Assembly (NCBI GenBank): GCA_018401385.1
Contig: JAGYKZ010000008.1
Location: 1 to 47,376, forward strand
Length of the DNA: 47,376 bases
Direction: 5' to 3'
Source: Roseicyclus sp.
Lineage (GTDB): Bacteria > Pseudomonadota > Alphaproteobacteria > Rhodobacterales > Rhodobacteraceae
Part shown: positions 1 to 8,066 of the stretch, one piece after another
How positions within the stretch are numbered: position 1 is the stretch's first letter
How the letters are laid out: each line of letters starts with the position of its first letter
The notes under the pieces: model-generated
Told to the model about the DNA's origin: nothing
Database searches by the model: none
What the model saw: only the letters and a program-made list of their open reading frames with translations
Program-made: the position numbers and the translations under genes

Positions 1-494
1 TTCGCCATGATCTTTTGGTTTATCTCAGCATTCTGCTTGTGGCGGGGGTATGGCTGTTCCTCACCTATAGCCGTGCGGGTTTGATCCTGCGGGCCGTGGG
101 GGAGAACCATGAAGCGGCTCACGCCTTGGGGTATAATGTGCGCCTTGTGCGGGTTTTGGCGATCCTGTTTGGAGGCGGATGTGCGGGATTGGCGGGGGCC
201 TATATCAGCCTTGTGCGGGTGCCCCAATGGATTGATGGGATCACCGCAGGGGCAGGATGGATTGCCCTTGCGATTGTTGTGTTTGCCTCTTGGAAACCGT
301 GGCGCTTGATTGCGGGCGCCTATCTTTTTGGCGGCGTCACGGTTCTACAGCTTAATTTGCAGGCAGAAGGCTTGAAAATCCCTGTCGAATATCTGTCTAT
401 GGCGCCATATCTTGCGACCATCATCGTGCTTGTGATGATACGGGCAGGGCGCGCGCCCGCTTCGCTGGGCAAACCTTTTCATCCCTCGTCATGA
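1..494 (+). CDS. ABC transporter permease, BMP/nucleoside type (C-terminal part)
   Basis: The gene enters from the left edge already in frame (codons run from base 3), so its N-terminus is missing. The visible 160 or so residues are very hydrophobic. They contain the pattern typical of the inner-membrane permeases paired with BMP-family binding proteins: a cytoplasmic stretch with RAVGENHEAAHALGYNV followed by several membrane helices and a short hydrophilic tail. The RAVGEN..AA..LG segment is the family's equivalent of an EAA coupling loop. The BMP-type binding protein follows 51 bp downstream, so the two very likely belong to one import operon for nucleosides, purines or a similar ligand. 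The substrate cannot be read from the sequence. Confidence 0.85.
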   Translation, partial: RHDLLVYLSILLVAGVWLFLTYSRAGLILRAVGENHEAAHALGYNVRLVRVLAILFGGGCAGLAGAYISLVRVPQWIDGITAGAGWIALAIVVFASWKPWRLIAGAYLFGGVTVLQLNLQAEGLKIPVEYLSMAPYLATIIVLVMIRAGRAPASLGKPFHPSS

Positions 495-545
495 GGGCCA
501 TAGCAACAGCCAGAGCCTAATCTTTGGCAAAACGGGAGAGTAACA

Positions 546-1628
546 ATGAAACGCAGAACACTACTTGCCACAGGTGCGGGTGCGGCCTTGGCCGCGGCGA
601 TGGGGATGCCTGCCAGCGCGCAGGATAAAACCAAAGTTGGCTTTATCTATGTCGGCCCCATCAATGACGGCGGCTGGACGCAGCACCATCATCATTCCGC
701 GATGGAAATGGTCGAGCATTTCGGCGATGCGGTGGAATTTGTGTATCAAGAGAGCGTGCCAGAAGGCCCAGACGCGGAACGCGCGATCACGCAAATGGCC
801 CTTGGCGGTGCGGATATCATTTTCACCACTTCCTTCGGGTTTATGGACCCAACCGTGAATGTCGCGGCGAATTTCCCGAATGTAAAATTCGAGCACGCCA
901 CAGGGTATAAACAGGCCGATAACGTCTCGGTCTATTCCGCACGCTTCTACGAAGGCCGCGCGATACAAGGCACATTGGCAGGGCGTATGACCACCACCAA
1001 TAAGGTCGGTTATATTGCTTCCGTGCCCATCCCCGAGGTGATCCGTGGGATCAATTCAGCCTATATCCATGCCAAGAAGGTCAATCCCGATATTGAATTC
1101 AAGATCATCTGGATTTTTGAATGGCTGAACCCCGCGAAAGAGGCGGATGCCGCCAAAGCGTTGATTGAGCAAGGCTGTGATGTGGTGTTGCAGCATACCG
1201 ACTCGACCGCGCCGCATCAGGCCGCACGCGAGGCGGGTGGCGTCTACACCTTTGGTCAAGCCGCAGATATGGCGGAATTCGGTCCGATGCCGCGGATTTC
1301 CTCGATCATCGACAATTGGGCCCCCTATTACATCGACCGTGTTCAGGCCGTGATGGACGGCACATGGTCCTCGGTCAGCACATGGGACGGGATCAGCACG
1401 GGCATGGTCGGCATTGGCGAGGTGTCCGATGTTGTGCCTGCCGAATGGAAGGCCGAAGCCGAGGCGATGCGTGATGCCATCGCGGCGGGGACCTATCACC
1501 CGTTCACAGGCCCGATCAACAAGCAAGATGGCAGCCCCTGGTTGGCGGAAGGTGAAACGGCATCCGATGGTGATCTGGCAAGTATGTTCTTCTATGTGGA
1601 AGGTGTTGAGGGCGATATTCCCTCCTAA
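546..1628 (+). CDS. BMP family ABC transporter substrate-binding protein
   Basis: This is a 360-residue periplasmic binding protein of the BMP/PnrA family. The N-terminus (MKRRTLLATGAGAALAAAMG, cleavage near ASAQD) is a signal peptide with a twin-arginine-like R-R start, so Tat export is possible. The mature protein begins with the family pattern KVGFIYVGPINDGGWT and continues with the GADIIFTTSFG segment typical of BMP proteins. Family members bind nucleosides, purines or related ligands and deliver them to a two-permease ABC importer. The truncated permease just upstream fits this. The gene ends an operon: a strong hairpin terminator follows 22 bp after the stop. The ATG has GGGAGAG just upstream as ribosome binding site. 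Confidence 0.9.
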   Translation: MKRRTLLATGAGAALAAAMGMPASAQDKTKVGFIYVGPINDGGWTQHHHHSAMEMVEHFGDAVEFVYQESVPEGPDAERAITQMALGGADIIFTTSFGFMDPTVNVAANFPNVKFEHATGYKQADNVSVYSARFYEGRAIQGTLAGRMTTTNKVGYIASVPIPEVIRGINSAYIHAKKVNPDIEFKIIWIFEWLNPAKEADAAKALIEQGCDVVLQHTDSTAPHQAAREAGGVYTFGQAADMAEFGPMPRISSIIDNWAPYYIDRVQAVMDGTWSSVSTWDGISTGMVGIGEVSDVVPAEWKAEAEAMRDAIAAGTYHPFTGPINKQDGSPWLAEGETASDGDLASMFFYVEGVEGDIPS

Positions 1629-1650
1629 GTCATCCCCGAGATACGCTATA

Positions 1651-1680
1651 AAATGGGCGCTTCTGCGCCCATTTTTTTTA
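1651..1680 (+). terminator. Rho-independent terminator of the BMP transporter operon
   Basis: A perfect 8-bp stem ATGGGCGC (1653-1660) with loop TTCT pairs with GCGCCCAT (1665-1672) and runs directly into a tract of T residues. It sits 22 bp after the stop of the binding-protein gene. Confidence 0.9.
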
Positions 1681-1949
1681 TATTGTGATCGTGAAGGTTT
1701 CGCCCGTAGGATAAAACGCAGGGGCGCGAACCAGCGGCGATTTCATCGTATAAGATGTGTTACTTCGTTTTGGACGCAAGCAGATTAAGTCATTCATATA
1801 TTTAAATTATCACATAATGGGCGCACCTGTGGCAACGCTGCCGAAGCCAGATCAAATAATGAGTGCTTGACCCGCATCAGGATATTGTAGTCATTGACTG
1901 TGACGCGCGAATTTGATTGCATAAGCGTGCCCATAAGGAGTGTTAAACT

Positions 1950-2066
1950 ATGAAAAAACTATCTGTAGCCCTGTGCATCACCGCTTTGGTTGCTCTGTCG
2001 GCCTGCTCTTCGCAGCCTGTCGCAGCACCTACCCAAGCGCCTGCTGCAAACAAAGTTCCCGGCTGA
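1950..2066 (+). CDS. Small 38-residue lipoprotein
   Basis: This short gene encodes 38 residues: MKKLSVALCITALVALSAC, then a Ser/Gln/Pro/Ala-rich tail. The lipobox L-S-A-C places the lipidated Cys at residue 19, leaving a mature peptide of only 20 residues. An AAGGAG ribosome binding site lies 9 bp before the ATG. A possible promoter (TTGACT at 1894, TGCATA near 1918) lies upstream, and a hairpin terminator follows 17 bp after the stop. It is therefore a complete single-gene unit. Tiny lipoproteins of this kind (entericidin-like or envelope-stress peptides) are common but poorly characterised; I do not recognise the family. A 98-residue frame overlapping it lacks the ribosome binding site and is not real. 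Confidence 0.75.
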   Translation: MKKLSVALCITALVALSACSSQPVAAPTQAPAANKVPG

Positions 2067-2083
2067 GGCATTTCTTAGCAGAG

Positions 2084-2118
2084 CCCCCACCCCCGCGCGA
2101 TGCGGTGGTGGGGGTTTT
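2084..2118 (+). terminator. Hairpin terminator after the small lipoprotein
   Basis: CCCCCAC (2084-2090) pairs with GTGGGGG (2108-2114), followed by TTTTCTTTT. It ends the lipoprotein transcript and lies just before the convergent oxidoreductase gene, so it may also insulate that gene. Confidence 0.8.
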
Positions 2119-2128
2119 CTTTTGCGCG

Positions 2129-3250
2129 TCAGCCATCCATTGCATGGGTGAGCTCGGAAATTTCCACTGCGCGATGTTCCCGCATGGATATTTGCGCAGC
2201 TATGCCCATTATGACGGCCATATAGCCATCATTTAGACTGACCTCTGGGGTCGCAGCGTTGCCCCGCACCACATCCAAGAATTTCTGATGCTGATAGAAG
2301 GTTGATCCGTTATGGTCACCCGCGGCCAATAGCCTAGGGTCAACGGGAATCTCGCGGACAATCGGGCCTTTCGGGTCACGCGGGCTTTCGATCAATTGTG
2401 GGATTGGGGCATCGCCCAAATGGGCGGGCCAGAACCGACTGGGGCCTGGCACAAAGGCCTCGATCTTGCCCTTTGGGCCTGTGGCGCAGACCTCCTCCTG
2501 ATAACGGCTGCCTTCGGCGAACATACACAGCTCTAGCAGTGCCCGCGCGCCATTGGCAAAATCCACGATCACAAACCCATTGTCCAAAATGTCCGGCGTC
2601 TCGCCGCCGTAGGTCTCGCCCAGATGGTTCACATCCATCCCGCCCGAGGCCAGAACCCGCACAGGTTCTGATTTCAGGGCAAGGCGCATCAGGTCAAAGA
2701 AATGGCAGCATTTCTCAACAAATGTGCCGCCCGTGTAGCGGTTAAATCGGTTCCAATCCCCAACCTTTCCCAGAAAGGGAAAACGGTGCTCGCGCAGGGA
2801 CAGCATTTTGATCCCGCCCGTGGCCGTCTCAACAGCATCCAGAAACGCACTGATTGGCGGCATATAGCGATATTCCATCGCCACCCAAATGGGCGCGAGA
2901 CAGGTGTCGCGGATCACGCGCAGAGCGGCGCGTTGTGTGGGGTCGGTAAACAGCGGCTTTTCCACCAGTATGGGCAGGGGGCGGTGGTGGGCCAGATATT
3001 CTAATTGCGCGACATGGCGAAAATTGGGGCTTGCGATCAGGTAACAATCCAGGTCGGGATGCGCCACCAATGCCTCAAGGCTGTCGTAAAGCGTGGCCTG
3101 TGGTGCAAGGGCCAATGACTTCGCGGCCATGCCTGCATCAGGCTCGAAAATCGCGGCCACCTCGGCCCCGTCCAATAGGGCGATATTTTGCAGATGTTCT
3201 TGGCCCATCATACCGCAACCGATGATGCCGTAGCGTGTGATCTGAGACAT
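2129..3250 (-). CDS. Gfo/Idh/MocA family protein; candidate NAD-dependent sulfoquinovosidase
   Basis: This 373-residue protein opens with an NAD(P)-binding Rossmann fold (GIIGCGMMGQEH near residues 8-19). It carries the family EKP motif (LVEKPLF, about residue 95) where the catalytic/cofactor lysine sits, and ends in the usual alpha/beta substrate domain. It lies 9 bp downstream of the GntR regulator, in the same direction, and diverges from an apparent sulfoquinovose-oxidation operon that has no GH31 sulfoquinovosidase. Established knowledge: the GH188 sulfoquinovosidases are NAD-dependent enzymes of the Gfo/Idh/MocA fold found in sulfoquinovose clusters. Inference: this protein may hydrolyse sulfoquinovosyl glycerol. 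An ordinary sugar dehydrogenase is the alternative. The family call is firm; the substrate is not. Confidence 0.88.
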   Translation of the reverse strand: MSQITRYGIIGCGMMGQEHLQNIALLDGAEVAAIFEPDAGMAAKSLALAPQATLYDSLEALVAHPDLDCYLIASPNFRHVAQLEYLAHHRPLPILVEKPLFTDPTQRAALRVIRDTCLAPIWVAMEYRYMPPISAFLDAVETATGGIKMLSLREHRFPFLGKVGDWNRFNRYTGGTFVEKCCHFFDLMRLALKSEPVRVLASGGMDVNHLGETYGGETPDILDNGFVIVDFANGARALLELCMFAEGSRYQEEVCATGPKGKIEAFVPGPSRFWPAHLGDAPIPQLIESPRDPKGPIVREIPVDPRLLAAGDHNGSTFYQHQKFLDVVRGNAATPEVSLNDGYMAVIMGIAAQISMREHRAVEISELTHAMDG

Positions 3251-3259
3251 TTGTCCTCT

Positions 3260-3979
3260 CTACTTTAGACGCTGCACATAATGCGCGCGCGTGTGGTCAA
3301 TCCAATTTCGGGAATATTCAATGATGCCCCGACCATCCGCATGGCTGTAACGTTCGACAAAGGGGGCGGGGCTTGCGGTGGGCTGCGCAAATTCCAGAGG
3401 TGCCCAATCGGGGATGGGGGCGATACTGACATAATCTTCGGCCTGAAGGATGCGCAGACCCAATTGAACACGATAGGTCAGATACAGCGAATCGGACAGC
3501 TTTTCGGCCTCCAATCGGCCCGCGGCCCCGTCCAGCCAAATCTCCTCCACGGCCACGGGTTCCGAATTGAGGAACCTCAAACGGCGGATTCGTGTGGCGT
3601 GATCGGCTGTGCCAAAGGCGGGCAGATCTGTGGGTTTGGCAAGGTAGTTACCCGCCAAAACCCGCGCGCTGGGCAGGCCGCCGCCTGAGCGCAATTCAAG
3701 GCGAAACATCGAGTAGATCGAGCTGATCTGCGCGCTGGATTGCACATAATTCCCGGAACCTTGAACGCGGCGCAGAAGCCCCTTTTCTTCTAAAATATCA
3801 AGGGATTTTCGCAAGGTGCGCACCGTGGTTTGATATTGTGCGGCAAGCGCACGCTCAGGCGGCAGGCGGCTGCCATCGGGCAGGCGGCCCGCGGCGATTT
3901 CACGGATCAAGACCTCGCTTAATTGAATGTAAAGCGGCAGCGCGGAAGAGGCGGGTCTGCGGTCGATTTGATCGCGCAT
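3260..3979 (-). CDS. GntR/HutC-family transcriptional regulator (UTRA domain)
   Basis: A 239-residue regulator with an N-terminal winged helix (PLYIQLSEVLIREIAAGRLP, then PPERALAAQYQTTVRTLRKSLDILEEKG) and a C-terminal UTRA ligand-binding domain. I chose the ATG at 3979 (MRDQIDRR): AAAAGG lies at a proper distance, and this leaves room for a divergent promoter. The frame stays open to a GTG at 4009 with a poorer site. It is divergent from the monooxygenase operon and co-directional with the Gfo/Idh/MocA gene, so it probably represses both and responds to a sulfoquinovose-derived ligand (inference). It terminates 9 bp before the downstream gene. Confidence 0.88.
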   Translation of the reverse strand: MRDQIDRRPASSALPLYIQLSEVLIREIAAGRLPDGSRLPPERALAAQYQTTVRTLRKSLDILEEKGLLRRVQGSGNYVQSSAQISSIYSMFRLELRSGGGLPSARVLAGNYLAKPTDLPAFGTADHATRIRRLRFLNSEPVAVEEIWLDGAAGRLEAEKLSDSLYLTYRVQLGLRILQAEDYVSIAPIPDWAPLEFAQPTASPAPFVERYSHADGRGIIEYSRNWIDHTRAHYVQRLK

Positions 3980-4011
3980 AAAAGCGGCCTTTTGAAGAAA
4001 TTGATACACTA

Positions 4012-4025
4012 TTGATCCAGATCAA
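4012..4025. promoter_or_regulatory. Perfect inverted repeat, FNR-type box or GntR operator
   Basis: TTGATCCAGATCAA is a perfect dyad between the two divergent genes. It matches the FNR/FnrL consensus TTGAT-N4-ATCAA exactly. It also lies where an operator of the adjacent GntR regulator would be expected (33 bp before that gene's ATG, 80 bp before the monooxygenase start). The two readings cannot be separated from sequence alone. Confidence 0.55.
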
Positions 4026-4104
4026 GGACACGGCTAATTTCAAGGAAAGTCAAGCGGCAGCGATGACGATCAGATCAACGCGCCGCAGGGAGGGGAGAAG
4101 AAAT

Positions 4105-5259
4105 TTGAGCGTGGTTCCCATCACATCCGCCGATCTGGATGCCGCCGAAGTGTCGTGGTTTGCGGCGCTTTGCTCGGATGATTACCAATTCTTGGGCGTG
4201 CCTGATGGGGCATTGCGGTCCTCCTTTGCGCATTGCTCGGATATTGTGAAAACAGCCGAAAGCCACGGCTTTCGCAATGTGCTGTGCCCTTCGTCCTATC
4301 AGGTGGGACAGGATACATTGAGTTTCGCTGCGGGCTGTGCGCCCATCACCTCAAAGATCAACCTGTTGGCCGCTGTGCGCTGCGGCGAGATGCAACCCAT
4401 TATGCTGGCGCGCACCATTGCCACGCTTGACCATATGCTTGAGGGGCGCCTTACGGTGAACATCATCTCCTCCGATTTTCCAGGTGAGGTGGCTGACAGT
4501 TCTTTCCGCTATCAGCGCTCGCGCGAGGTGGTGGAAATCCTGAAACAGGCATGGACGCAAGACGAGATCAATTACCAAGGCGAAGTATATAATTTTCAAG
4601 GCCTGACAACCGACCCCGCGCGCCCTTATCAAAAGGGTGGGCCGCTTTTGTATTTCGGGGGCTATTCGCCTGACGCGCTAGAGCTGTGCGGTCAGCATTG
4701 CGATGTGTATCTGATGTGGCCTGAGCGCGAGGAGGAGTTGCGTGGTCGGATGCAGGCGGTGAACGCCGTGGCCGAACGCTATAATCGCACCCTTGATTAT
4801 GGTCTGCGCGTTCATGTCATCGTGCGCGATACCGAGGCGGAGGCGCGCGAATATGCCGAATATATCGTTTCGAAATTGGATAAGGATCAGGGGGACGCGA
4901 TCCGCAATCGCGCGCTGGATGCGAAATCATTGGGCGTTAGCCACCAGTCCAAAAACCGCGAGATTGCCGATGACGCGGGCTATATTGAACCGCATCTTTG
5001 GACGGGTGTTGGCCGCGCGCGTTCGGGCTGCGGGGCGGCGCTTGTCGGCTCAACCGATCAAGTGCTTTCGCGGCTTGAGGAATACCAGGAAATGGGCATC
5101 CGCGCTTTTATCCTGTCGGGCTATCCGCACAAGGACGAGGCCGCGCATTTTGGCACCCGTGTGCTGCCGCAGATGAAAACCTGCTCGCTGCCCCATGAAT
5201 ATGGGCGTGTGCCCGCTACATTGCCCAACACACCCTTGGGCGGAGGCGTTCGGACATGA
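4105..5259 (+). CDS. smoC: LLM-class FMNH2-dependent monooxygenase, sulfoquinovose monooxygenase-like
   Basis: Luciferase-like monooxygenase of 384 residues, close to SsuD in layout. It shares LLYFGGYSPDALELCGQHCD with SsuD's LYFGG..D..QELA...D. R235 and H237 lie in GLRVHVIVRDT at the position of SsuD's active-site Arg/His. It also has LWTGVGRARSGCGAALVG and the SGYPH loop (Y340, H342). These enzymes use FMNH2 and O2 to cleave a C-S bond, releasing sulfite and an aldehyde. With an aldo-keto reductase and a flavin reductase translationally coupled behind it, the reaction is probably sulfoquinovose to 6-oxo-glucose plus sulfite. I place the start at TTG 4105, which has AGGGGAG 7 bp upstream. 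In-frame upstream starts (4012, 4063) would overlap the operator region and lack a good site. A plain alkanesulfonate monooxygenase is the alternative. Confidence 0.85.
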   Translation: MSVVPITSADLDAAEVSWFAALCSDDYQFLGVPDGALRSSFAHCSDIVKTAESHGFRNVLCPSSYQVGQDTLSFAAGCAPITSKINLLAAVRCGEMQPIMLARTIATLDHMLEGRLTVNIISSDFPGEVADSSFRYQRSREVVEILKQAWTQDEINYQGEVYNFQGLTTDPARPYQKGGPLLYFGGYSPDALELCGQHCDVYLMWPEREEELRGRMQAVNAVAERYNRTLDYGLRVHVIVRDTEAEAREYAEYIVSKLDKDQGDAIRNRALDAKSLGVSHQSKNREIADDAGYIEPHLWTGVGRARSGCGAALVGSTDQVLSRLEEYQEMGIRAFILSGYPHKDEAAHFGTRVLPQMKTCSLPHEYGRVPATLPNTPLGGGVRT

Positions 5260-6170
5260 GTAAAACACACCCCACCATGCCCCGCGTGCAAATCGCGGAA
5301 GGTCTCAGTTTTAGCCGTCTTGTCTATGGGATGTGGCGGCTTGGCGATGACACGGACACCTCCACCGATCATGTCATCGCAAAAATCGAAAGCTGCCTCG
5401 CTCAAGGGATCACGACCTTTGATCAAGCGGATATTTATGGCGGCTACACGGCCGAAGCGATTTTGGGCACCGCATTGCGCGCGCGCCCTGATCTGCGCGC
5501 CAAGATGGAGATCGTGACGAAATGCGATATCGTTGCTCCAATCGGCCGCTATGCTGACGCGCCGGTAAAGTATTATGACACCTCCGCCGCGCATATCACG
5601 CAATCTGTGGACACATCACTGCGCGAGATGGGGATTGAGCAAATTGATCTGCTGCTGATCCACCGCCCTGATCCGCTGATGGATCATCACGAGACAGGAG
5701 CCTGTCTTGATGGGTTGATAAAAGCGGGCAAAATCCGCGCGGCGGGCGTGTCGAATTTCCGCCCTTGGGATTGGGAGTTGCTGCAATCCGCGATGAGCAC
5801 GAAATTGGTCACCAACCAAATCGAGCTGTCCTTGTCTCATATCGCGCCCTTTACCAATGGGGATTTGAGCTTCCACCAACGTCATGCGCAGCCTGTGATG
5901 GCATGGTCACCCTTGGGGGGCGGGGCGCTGATGACCGCGCGCGAGGGACTGTTGGCGGAGCGGCTTGACGCGATTGCGGCGGAGCAGGGGGTGGATCGCG
6001 GGGCTGTTGCTGTGGCTTTCCTCTTGGCCCATCCTGCTGCAATCCTGCCTGTGCTTGGCACCAATTCCTTGTCCCGCATTGCCACCATTTCAGATGCGTT
6101 GCGCGTGCGCCTTGATCGGCGCGATTGGTTCTCGCTTTATGAGGCCGCGCTTGGCCATGAGGTCGCATGA
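5256..6170 (+). CDS. smoB: Aldo-keto reductase, 6-oxo-glucose reductase-like
   Basis: A 304-residue TIM-barrel aldo-keto reductase with the full tetrad visible: D56 and Y61 in FDQADIYGGY, K89 in EIVTKC, H136 in LLIHRPDP. The ATG overlaps the monooxygenase stop (ATGA), so the two are translationally coupled. In the sulfo-SMO pathway an aldo-keto reductase reduces 6-dehydro-glucose, the monooxygenase product, to glucose. The sequence resembles what I remember of the Agrobacterium SmoB protein (VYGMWRLGDD, NFRPWDWELLQSAMS, PVLGTNSLSRI), but no alignment was run. General AKR membership is certain; the specific substrate is inferred from context. Confidence 0.88.
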   Translation: MSKTHPTMPRVQIAEGLSFSRLVYGMWRLGDDTDTSTDHVIAKIESCLAQGITTFDQADIYGGYTAEAILGTALRARPDLRAKMEIVTKCDIVAPIGRYADAPVKYYDTSAAHITQSVDTSLREMGIEQIDLLLIHRPDPLMDHHETGACLDGLIKAGKIRAAGVSNFRPWDWELLQSAMSTKLVTNQIELSLSHIAPFTNGDLSFHQRHAQPVMAWSPLGGGALMTAREGLLAERLDAIAAEQGVDRGAVAVAFLLAHPAAILPVLGTNSLSRIATISDALRVRLDRRDWFSLYEAALGHEVA

Positions 6171-6706
6171 TGGATCAAAAGATGCGCCGTCACCCCTTCA
6201 GCAGCTTTGTGTCCGACCCGGCAAACCCGCGCGCTTTTCGCAATGCCTTGGGGTGTTTTGCAACAGGTGTGACGATTGTCACCGTGCCAAGCGATGAGGG
6301 ACCAGTGGCCATCACCGCGAATAGTTTTTCATCTGTGTCTCTCGATCCTGCGTTGGTGTTGTGGTCGATTGACCGCGCCTCGCGCCGTTACCCGTTCTTT
6401 AATGCGGCCCCAGCCTATGCCATTCATGTTTTGGGGGCGGATCAAGAGGATTTATGCTGGCGTATCGCCCGCGATGCCAAGGGCCTCAGCCCTGATGATT
6501 TTGATATGAATGCCGAAGGTGTGCCTGTGTTGCATGAGTGCCTTGCGCGGTTCGAATGCACGGCTTGGGCCAATTACGCGGGCGGTGACCATGACATCAT
6601 GGTTGGCCAAGTGCGCCGTGCGGGCTATCGCGATCTGGGGGGGTCGCTTGGGTTTTTCCGCGGCAAGCTTGGCAATTTCACGGTTAAGGAGACCGAACCC
6701 GCATAG
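6167..6706 (+). CDS. smoA: Flavin reductase (FMN) partner of the monooxygenase
   Basis: A 179-residue flavin-reductase-like domain protein with the typical FATGVTIVT start, the AITANSFSSVSLDPALVLWSI segment that lines the flavin site, and a C-terminal HDIMVGQV strand. Such proteins reduce FMN with NAD(P)H and pass FMNH2 to a two-component monooxygenase. Its ATG overlaps the stop of the aldo-keto reductase (ATGA), making a three-gene coupled unit of monooxygenase, aldehyde reductase and flavin reductase. A second ATG 3 bp downstream is equally possible. A 71-bp gap with a strong GGGAGG site follows before the transporter genes. Confidence 0.88.
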   Translation: MMDQKMRRHPFSSFVSDPANPRAFRNALGCFATGVTIVTVPSDEGPVAITANSFSSVSLDPALVLWSIDRASRRYPFFNAAPAYAIHVLGADQEDLCWRIARDAKGLSPDDFDMNAEGVPVLHECLARFECTAWANYAGGDHDIMVGQVRRAGYRDLGGSLGFFRGKLGNFTVKETEPA

Positions 6707-6777
6707 CAAAGATACCCCGATCACAAGGGGGGAAGACAGACGACCAAATCAACGGGAATGTTTAAGGGAGGAAACAC

Positions 6778-8043
6778 ATGACCGCTAAGTTTACCAGCAC
6801 TGCTATTGCAGCACTTATGGTTGCAAGCGCAGCCCCCGCTTTTGCGGATGAAATCACGTTTCTGTGCTATCAAGATGGCAATGAATGCGATGTGATCGGG
6901 GAAATGCTGCCCGAGTTCACCGCAGCCACGGGTCATACCGTGAACATGGAAACCGTGGCCTATGACGTGGTCCGTGACCAGTTGGAAAACCAGTTGCAAA
7001 CGGATGCGGCGCCTGATGTCGCACGCGTGACCAATTTGGGTGGTCTAAACCAGTATTATCTTGACCTTGCCCCCTATGTGGATCGCGCGGCTTGGGAGTC
7101 GGCCTATGGCGCAACCTTGCCATGGTTCCGCGCACCAGGTGCGGGGGATGATGGCATTTATGGGTGGATGACCCAGCTCACTGTGACTGGCCCCTATGTC
7201 AACGTCTCGCTTTTTGAAGATGCAGGCGTGGATATGCCAGGCGAGGGTGCCACTTGGGATGATTGGGCAACGGCCTTGGCCGAAGTTCAGGCGGCAACAG
7301 GTGTGACTGCGGGCTTGGCCATGGATCGCACCGCGCACCGTATGGCTGGCCCTGCGTTTTCCTATGGTGCGAAATTCTTTGATGATGCGGGCAACCCGAT
7401 CCTTGTGGATCAAGGATTCCGCAATTTCGCAGAGACCTTTGTCGGGTGGCACGAATCTGGCTTGATGCCCGAAGAAGGTTGGCCCGCAGGGCAAGGCACT
7501 CAATACACAAACGCAGCCCCCCTGTTTCAATCAGGCGAGGCGGTGATGCATATGTCGGGATCGTGGATGATCAATTCCTATTCCCAGAATATCACTGATT
7601 TCGAATGGCGTGCGGTTCCTGCCCCATGCGGTGTGGGGGGGTGTGGCGCGATGCCAGGTGGCGCGGCGATCACCGCGTTTAAATCCACCGATGCGCCCGA
7701 GGCGGCAGCGGCCTTTATTGATTTTCTTGCATCCGAGGAAAATGCAGCCCGCTTTGCATCGGCAACCCGCAACATTACCGCGCATCAAGGGCTTCAGGCT
7801 TCGGGGGTCGACTATGGCGATGCATCCCCCGCTGTTGCAGCCGCGCTGTCTGTCTTTGCTGCAAATGCGGGCAAGGCGGCAGAAACCACACCACAGGCAT
7901 ACACCTTCCAAGGTTATGCTAAGAATTTCGTAATCTATGGTGTTGTTCCTGACTACCTGACCAAAGCCATCACAGGTGAAATGAGCCTGGATGATGCTTT
8001 GGCCGCGATTGATGCGGATGTTGCCGCGCAAATCGCCCAGTAA
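6778..8043 (+). CDS. smoF: Sugar ABC transporter substrate-binding protein, SmoF-like
   Basis: A 421-residue extracellular solute-binding protein (family 1). It has a Sec signal peptide ending near PAFADE (residues 1-23) and the conserved features of carbohydrate-binding proteins (APDVARVTNLGG, MSGSWMINSY). The segment with VPAPCGVGGC-GAMPGGAAI resembles, from memory, the sulfoquinovosyl-glycerol binding protein SmoF. A strong AAGGGAGGAAAC site precedes the ATG. Two permeases and an ATPase follow in order, giving a complete CUT1-type importer. Two Cys (CGVGGC) could form a disulfide in the periplasm. Ligand assignment to sulfoquinovose or its glyceride is inferred from the neighbouring monooxygenase genes. 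Confidence 0.88.
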   Translation: MTAKFTSTAIAALMVASAAPAFADEITFLCYQDGNECDVIGEMLPEFTAATGHTVNMETVAYDVVRDQLENQLQTDAAPDVARVTNLGGLNQYYLDLAPYVDRAAWESAYGATLPWFRAPGAGDDGIYGWMTQLTVTGPYVNVSLFEDAGVDMPGEGATWDDWATALAEVQAATGVTAGLAMDRTAHRMAGPAFSYGAKFFDDAGNPILVDQGFRNFAETFVGWHESGLMPEEGWPAGQGTQYTNAAPLFQSGEAVMHMSGSWMINSYSQNITDFEWRAVPAPCGVGGCGAMPGGAAITAFKSTDAPEAAAAFIDFLASEENAARFASATRNITAHQGLQASGVDYGDASPAVAAALSVFAANAGKAAETTPQAYTFQGYAKNFVIYGVVPDYLTKAITGEMSLDDALAAIDADVAAQIAQ

Positions 8044-8066
8044 GTGAACCAAAGGACGACCCTGCA

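Noticed and set aside
1940-2236. 98-residue plus-strand frame over the small lipoprotein
   Set aside because: Overlaps the lipoprotein gene out of frame, crosses its terminator and runs into the convergent gene; no supporting signals.
4012-4104. Upstream starts (4012 and 4063) for the LLM monooxygenase
   Set aside because: They overlap the FNR/GntR-type dyad and lack ribosome binding sites, while TTG 4105 has a strong one.
6715-6730. CCCC-GGGG mini-hairpin between flavin reductase and binding-protein genes
   Set aside because: Only four base pairs and no T tract; too weak to call a terminator.
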